Shown piece by piece: positions 60,950 to 64,000 of a stretch of 64,000 nt of DNA (positions within the stretch are counted from its first letter, which is position 1; every line of letters starts with the position of its first letter). Where the stretch lies: positions 62,029 to 126,028 of the forward strand of contig NZ_QDFT01000003.1 of the NCBI RefSeq assembly GCF_003075375.1, written 5' to 3'. Below the pieces are notes generated by a model that was not told the origin of the DNA, did no database searches, and saw only the letters and a list, made by a program, of their open reading frames with translations. The position numbers were made by a program, and so were the translations under genes. The DNA is from Microbacterium testaceum. GTDB lineage: Bacteria; Actinomycetota; Actinomycetes; Actinomycetales; Microbacteriaceae.

Positions 60950-62482
60950 TCAGATGCCGCCGTCGACCGAGCGCGGGTAGGCGATCGGCTCCTCGGGCAC
61001 GAGCACCTCGGTGTCGCGGTTCAGGCTCTCGCCGCGGAAGAACGGCTTCGACCCCGCGAACGCGTACCAGACCAGCATCAGCACCACGCCGATGGCGAGC
61101 GCGCCGATACCCACCACGAAGGTCCCCCCGATTCCGAACAGGACGGTGTTGCCGTACTCGGGGTCCCACATGTCGATCGCGGACTGCACGAAGGCGTAGG
61201 TCAGCATGAGCGCTCCGAGCAGGGGCAGGACGCCGCGGTAGACGAGGTTCTTCGCCGACGAGAACAGCTCCCGGCGGAAGTACCAGACGCACGCGTAGCC
61301 GGTCATCGCGTAGTAGAACGCGATTGCCAGGCCCAGCGACAGGATCGAGTCCTGCAGGATGTTGTCGCTGATGATCGTCATGCCGATGTAGTAGACGCTC
61401 GCGACGATCCCCATCACCAGGGTCGAGAACGACGGCGTGCGGTACGTCGGGTGCACCGTGCGGAACCGCTCCGGCAGGGCCTTGTACGCCGCCATCGCCA
61501 GCGTGCCACGCGCGGTGGGGAGGATGGTCGTCTGCGTCGACGAAACCGCCGAGATGAGCACCGCCACCACCAGCAGCCACCCGAACGGACCGAAGAGGCC
61601 GTCCTTCAGGGCCAGGAACACGTCGTCGGCGTTGTCGGGATTGGCCAGGCCCGCACCGTCCTCCCCCACTCCCGCGTACATCATCGCCGCCACCGTGACG
61701 GTGACGTACGTACCGAGCAGGATGACGGTGGTCAGGAGCGCGGCCCGACCGGGGATGCGCTTGGGGTCCTTCGTCTCCTCGTTGAGGGCGAGGCAGGTGT
61801 CCCAGCCCCAGTAGATGAACAGGGCGAGCAGCACGGCCTCGGTGAACCCGCTCCAGTCGGTGAATCCCAGCGGGTTGAACCAGGCGAGGTCGAAGGGCGT
61901 CGGGTTCGGGGCGGTCCCGTCGAAGAACTTCCACAGCGCCAGCACGACGAACAGCGCGAGGACGAGGTACTGCACCGCGAGCAGGACGTTCTGGATGCGC
62001 TCGCCGATCTCGACGCCGCGGTAGCTGACGTACGTCATCGCGGCGATGAAGACCACACCCGTCGCCGTGACGAGCGGGACGTTCTCGGCCAGCGAGCCGT
62101 CGCCGACGAGGGTCCACAGGTAGATGCCCGCGATCTGCGACAGGTTGGCCAGCACCACCATGCCCGCCACGGCCACGCCCCAGCCGCCCATCCACCCGAC
62201 CCACGGGCCGAACGCCTTCGTCCCCCACGTGAAGGTCGTCCCGCAGTCCGGGACGTCGTTGTTCAGCTCGCGGTACGCGAAGGCGATGAACAGCATCGGG
62301 ATGAAGGCCAGGACGAAGGCGATGGGGGCTTGGGCGCCCACCGCGAGGACGACGAAACCCAGGGTGGCGACGAGCGAGTACACGGGGGCGGTGGATGCCA
62401 GACCGATGACGGTCGAGCCCCAGAGCCCCAGAGTGCCGCTGGCCAGTCCCTTGCCGTCGGTCCGTTCGGGTGCGGAGGTCAT
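60950..62482 (-). CDS. APC family amino acid permease
   Basis: A 510-residue transporter with about twelve helices of the amino acid-polyamine-organocation superfamily. Family segments are LGLWGSTVIGLASTAPVYSL (helix 1) and FVLAFIPMLFIAFAYRELNN, with NNDVPDCGTTFTWGTKAFGP next. Amino acid is not predictable. Start ATG 62482 follows TACGTT by six bases; the frame is open twelve codons further. It converges on the asparaginase gene with a 15-bp gap. Confidence 0.9.
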   Translation of the reverse strand: MTSAPERTDGKGLASGTLGLWGSTVIGLASTAPVYSLVATLGFVVLAVGAQAPIAFVLAFIPMLFIAFAYRELNNDVPDCGTTFTWGTKAFGPWVGWMGGWGVAVAGMVVLANLSQIAGIYLWTLVGDGSLAENVPLVTATGVVFIAAMTYVSYRGVEIGERIQNVLLAVQYLVLALFVVLALWKFFDGTAPNPTPFDLAWFNPLGFTDWSGFTEAVLLALFIYWGWDTCLALNEETKDPKRIPGRAALLTTVILLGTYVTVTVAAMMYAGVGEDGAGLANPDNADDVFLALKDGLFGPFGWLLVVAVLISAVSSTQTTILPTARGTLAMAAYKALPERFRTVHPTYRTPSFSTLVMGIVASVYYIGMTIISDNILQDSILSLGLAIAFYYAMTGYACVWYFRRELFSSAKNLVYRGVLPLLGALMLTYAFVQSAIDMWDPEYGNTVLFGIGGTFVVGIGALAIGVVLMLVWYAFAGSKPFFRGESLNRDTEVLVPEEPIAYPRSVDGGI

Positions 62483-62527
62483 ATGCCGAACGTAGAATCC
62501 GCGGCTGGCCGCGGTCAAGGAATATTC

Positions 62528-63301
62528 TCAGGCGGTGCGACGGGCGACGTCGAGGACGACGATCGTGATGTTGTCGCGGCCGCCGTTCTCGAGCGCGGCG
62601 GCCAGCATCGCCTCGACGGCGGCGGCCGGGTCGCTGTTGGCCTCGAGGAAGTGCCGGATGCCGAAGTCGGTCAGCTCTTTGGTGAGCCCGTCGGAGCAGA
62701 TCACGAAGCGGTCGCCGTCGAGCACGTCGAGGCGCAGGTAATCGGGTTTGACGCTGTCGCTGGGGCCGACGGCCCGCGTGATGACGTTGCCGTAGGGGTG
62801 GTTCTCGGCCTCTTCGGGGCTCAACCGGCCCGCGGCGATGAGCTCCTGCACCACGGAATGGTCTGTCGTGACCTGGACGATCTCGCCGTCGCGCAGCAGA
62901 TATACCCGCGAATCGCCGATGTTGAGCGTCACCCAGTGGGGTTCGTCGGTGTGGGTCTCGAGGTACACGCCGGTCAGCGTCGTGCCCGTGCCCTCGTCGG
63001 TCGTCTCGGGGTGCGAGATGATGTCCTTCACCGCGCGCGACAGCGCCTTCTCGATGTTCTTGGTCGAAACGCTCCCGCCGGCCACCATGGCCCGCAGGCG
63101 GTCGACCGTGCTCGCGCTGGCGATCTCGCCGCCGAGGTGCCCGCCCATCCCGTCGGCGACGACGAAGAGAGGGTAGTCCGCGAGGACGGCATCCTGGTTC
63201 ACTTCCCGCCGCCGACCCGTGTCGGTGGTCGCGGCCCAGGCCAGATCGAGGGTGCCGTCGTCCAGGGGGACGCTGCGCGTGTGTGTGGTCACCTCGGGCA
63301 C
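62528..63301 (-). CDS. PP2C-family serine/threonine protein phosphatase
   Basis: A 257-residue metal-dependent phosphatase. Motifs: REVNQDAVLAD, VVADGMGGHLGGEIAS, TLNIGDSRVYLLRDGE, VICSDGLTKEL and GGRDNITIVVLDV, all with their metal-binding Asp residues. It removes phosphate from Ser/Thr, typically opposing a PknB-like kinase, which is not in the window. No membrane segment, unlike mycobacterial PstP. Start GTG 63301 has GGAGGA six bases upstream. Confidence 0.93.
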   Translation of the reverse strand: MPEVTTHTRSVPLDDGTLDLAWAATTDTGRRREVNQDAVLADYPLFVVADGMGGHLGGEIASASTVDRLRAMVAGGSVSTKNIEKALSRAVKDIISHPETTDEGTGTTLTGVYLETHTDEPHWVTLNIGDSRVYLLRDGEIVQVTTDHSVVQELIAAGRLSPEEAENHPYGNVITRAVGPSDSVKPDYLRLDVLDGDRFVICSDGLTKELTDFGIRHFLEANSDPAAAVEAMLAAALENGGRDNITIVVLDVARRTA

Positions 63302-63416
63302 GAACGATCCTCCGGTTGGCCGACAGCTACGCCGGCGGGTACGCACGGCTTTGTCATCCTAGTCGACGCCCGGGCCGGTTCCGGGGAGGCGCCGCGTGCG
63401 ACCACCGTCGAGCCGC

Positions 63417-64000
63417 TCATCCCGCGGCGGGGTCGGCGGGAAGGGGCAGGATGCCGTCGATCTCGGCGACCTCGTCCGCGGTGGGCGTCCAGGCCGTCGC
63501 GGCCGCCGCGTTGGCGCGGACCTGCTCGGGACTCGTCGCCCCCGCGATCACACTCGACACGAGCGGATGGGCGAGGAACCATCCGAAGGTGGCTTCGAGC
63601 ATGGTGATGCCGCGCTGTGCGCAGAACGCCTCGTACCGCTCGAGGGCGTCCCACGGTGCATCGCGCCACAGGTGCGGGCGCCGGCGCATGATGCGGCTGC
63701 CCTCGGGTCCGCCGTCGCGGGTGAACTTGCCGGTGAGCAGGCCGTTGTGGAGGGGGAAGAACGGCAGGAACCCCAGCCCGAAATGCTCGACCGCGGGCAG
63801 CACCTCGCGCTCGACGGCGCGGGAGAGCAGGCTGTACTGGTTCTGCGCGGACACGAAACGCTCGCCCGTCGCGCGGTGATCGGCATCCGCGATCTGCCAG
63901 CCCGAGAAGTTCGAGTGGCCGATGTAGCGCACCTTGCCCTCGCGGATGAGGTCGTCCAGCACGTCGAGCGTCTCGTCGATCGGGGTCGTCGGGTCGGGCG
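63417..64000 (-). CDS. Aldo/keto reductase, 5' truncated by window edge
   Basis: The frame is open to the window edge, giving about 193 codons of the C-terminal part. VRYIGHSNFSGWQIADAD is the substrate-binding SN motif, and YSLLSRAVEREVLPAVEHFG, FFPLHNGLLTGK and VSSVIAGATSPEQV are typical of the AKR11/12 type. Catalytic Asp, Tyr and Lys lie outside the window. Reductase of an aldehyde or ketone, substrate unknown. Confidence 0.88.
   Translation of the reverse strand, partial: PDPTTPIDETLDVLDDLIREGKVRYIGHSNFSGWQIADADHRATGERFVSAQNQYSLLSRAVEREVLPAVEHFGLGFLPFFPLHNGLLTGKFTRDGGPEGSRIMRRRPHLWRDAPWDALERYEAFCAQRGITMLEATFGWFLAHPLVSSVIAGATSPEQVRANAAAATAWTPTADEVAEIDGILPLPADPAAG

Noticed and set aside
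2488..63888. GGATGCC as a chromosome-polarity signal (KOPS-like) or Chi-like word
   Set aside because: Roughly equal numbers in both orientations argue against a polar signal; the Chi idea cannot be tested without the replication map, so it is left open only as part of the over-representation finding.

Overview
The window is high-GC DNA (around 70 percent by eye) with Asp and Ala written almost entirely as GAC and GCC/GCG. Gene content and order point to an actinobacterium of the Microbacteriaceae, most likely Microbacterium; the genus is inference. It is ordinary chromosome, not a plasmid or prophage. I see no rRNA or tRNA gene, no CRISPR array, no insertion sequence and no phage gene.

Backbone: on the minus strand lies the housekeeping series shared with other actinobacteria, read from high to low coordinates: dxr (48.1-49.2 kb), a site-2 protease (44.9-46.2), ispG (41.6-42.7), proS (37.7-39.5), nusA-ylxR-infB-rbfA (27.6-32.3), truB ... 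ribF (23.3-25.9) and rpsO (0.9-1.2). Between these sit inserted genes: a 2-oxoglutarate oxygenase, two MFS exporters, an EamA permease, YceI, two FKBP isomerases, a PrsW protease, aspA, a phosphate transporter with a small partner, oligopeptidase B, pfkA, a SNF2-type helicase, a copper ATPase, mutY, glycogen phosphorylase, a benzoate-type permease, a PhzE-like anthranilate synthase and a MurE-type ligase.

The right end is a carbon block: dhaKLM (PTS-dependent dihydroxyacetone kinase), a divergent SorC-type regulator, then glpD, glpF and glpK, which together take up and oxidise glycerol and phosphorylate dihydroxyacetone. After it come two small genes, a zinc-type asparaginase, an amino acid permease, a PP2C phosphatase and a partial aldo/keto reductase.

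Regulation readable from sequence: (i) a TANNNT hexamer 6-8 bases before the start codon of at least 22 genes, the mark of leaderless transcription; (ii) a complete tryptophan attenuator with an 11-residue leader peptide holding two Trp codons before the anthranilate synthase gene; (iii) 11-bp direct repeats like a PHO box upstream of the phosphate transporter; (iv) a CsoR-type palindrome between copA and an exporter; (v) an inverted repeat between the SorC-type regulator and glpD. Most intriguing are intergenic fold-back elements, including two 67-bp hairpins 26 kb apart that share their ends and layout but not their inner sequence, a pair with a common GTCCCACTTT core on either side of a DUF559 gene, and a roughly seven-fold excess of the heptamer GGATGCC/GGCATCC.
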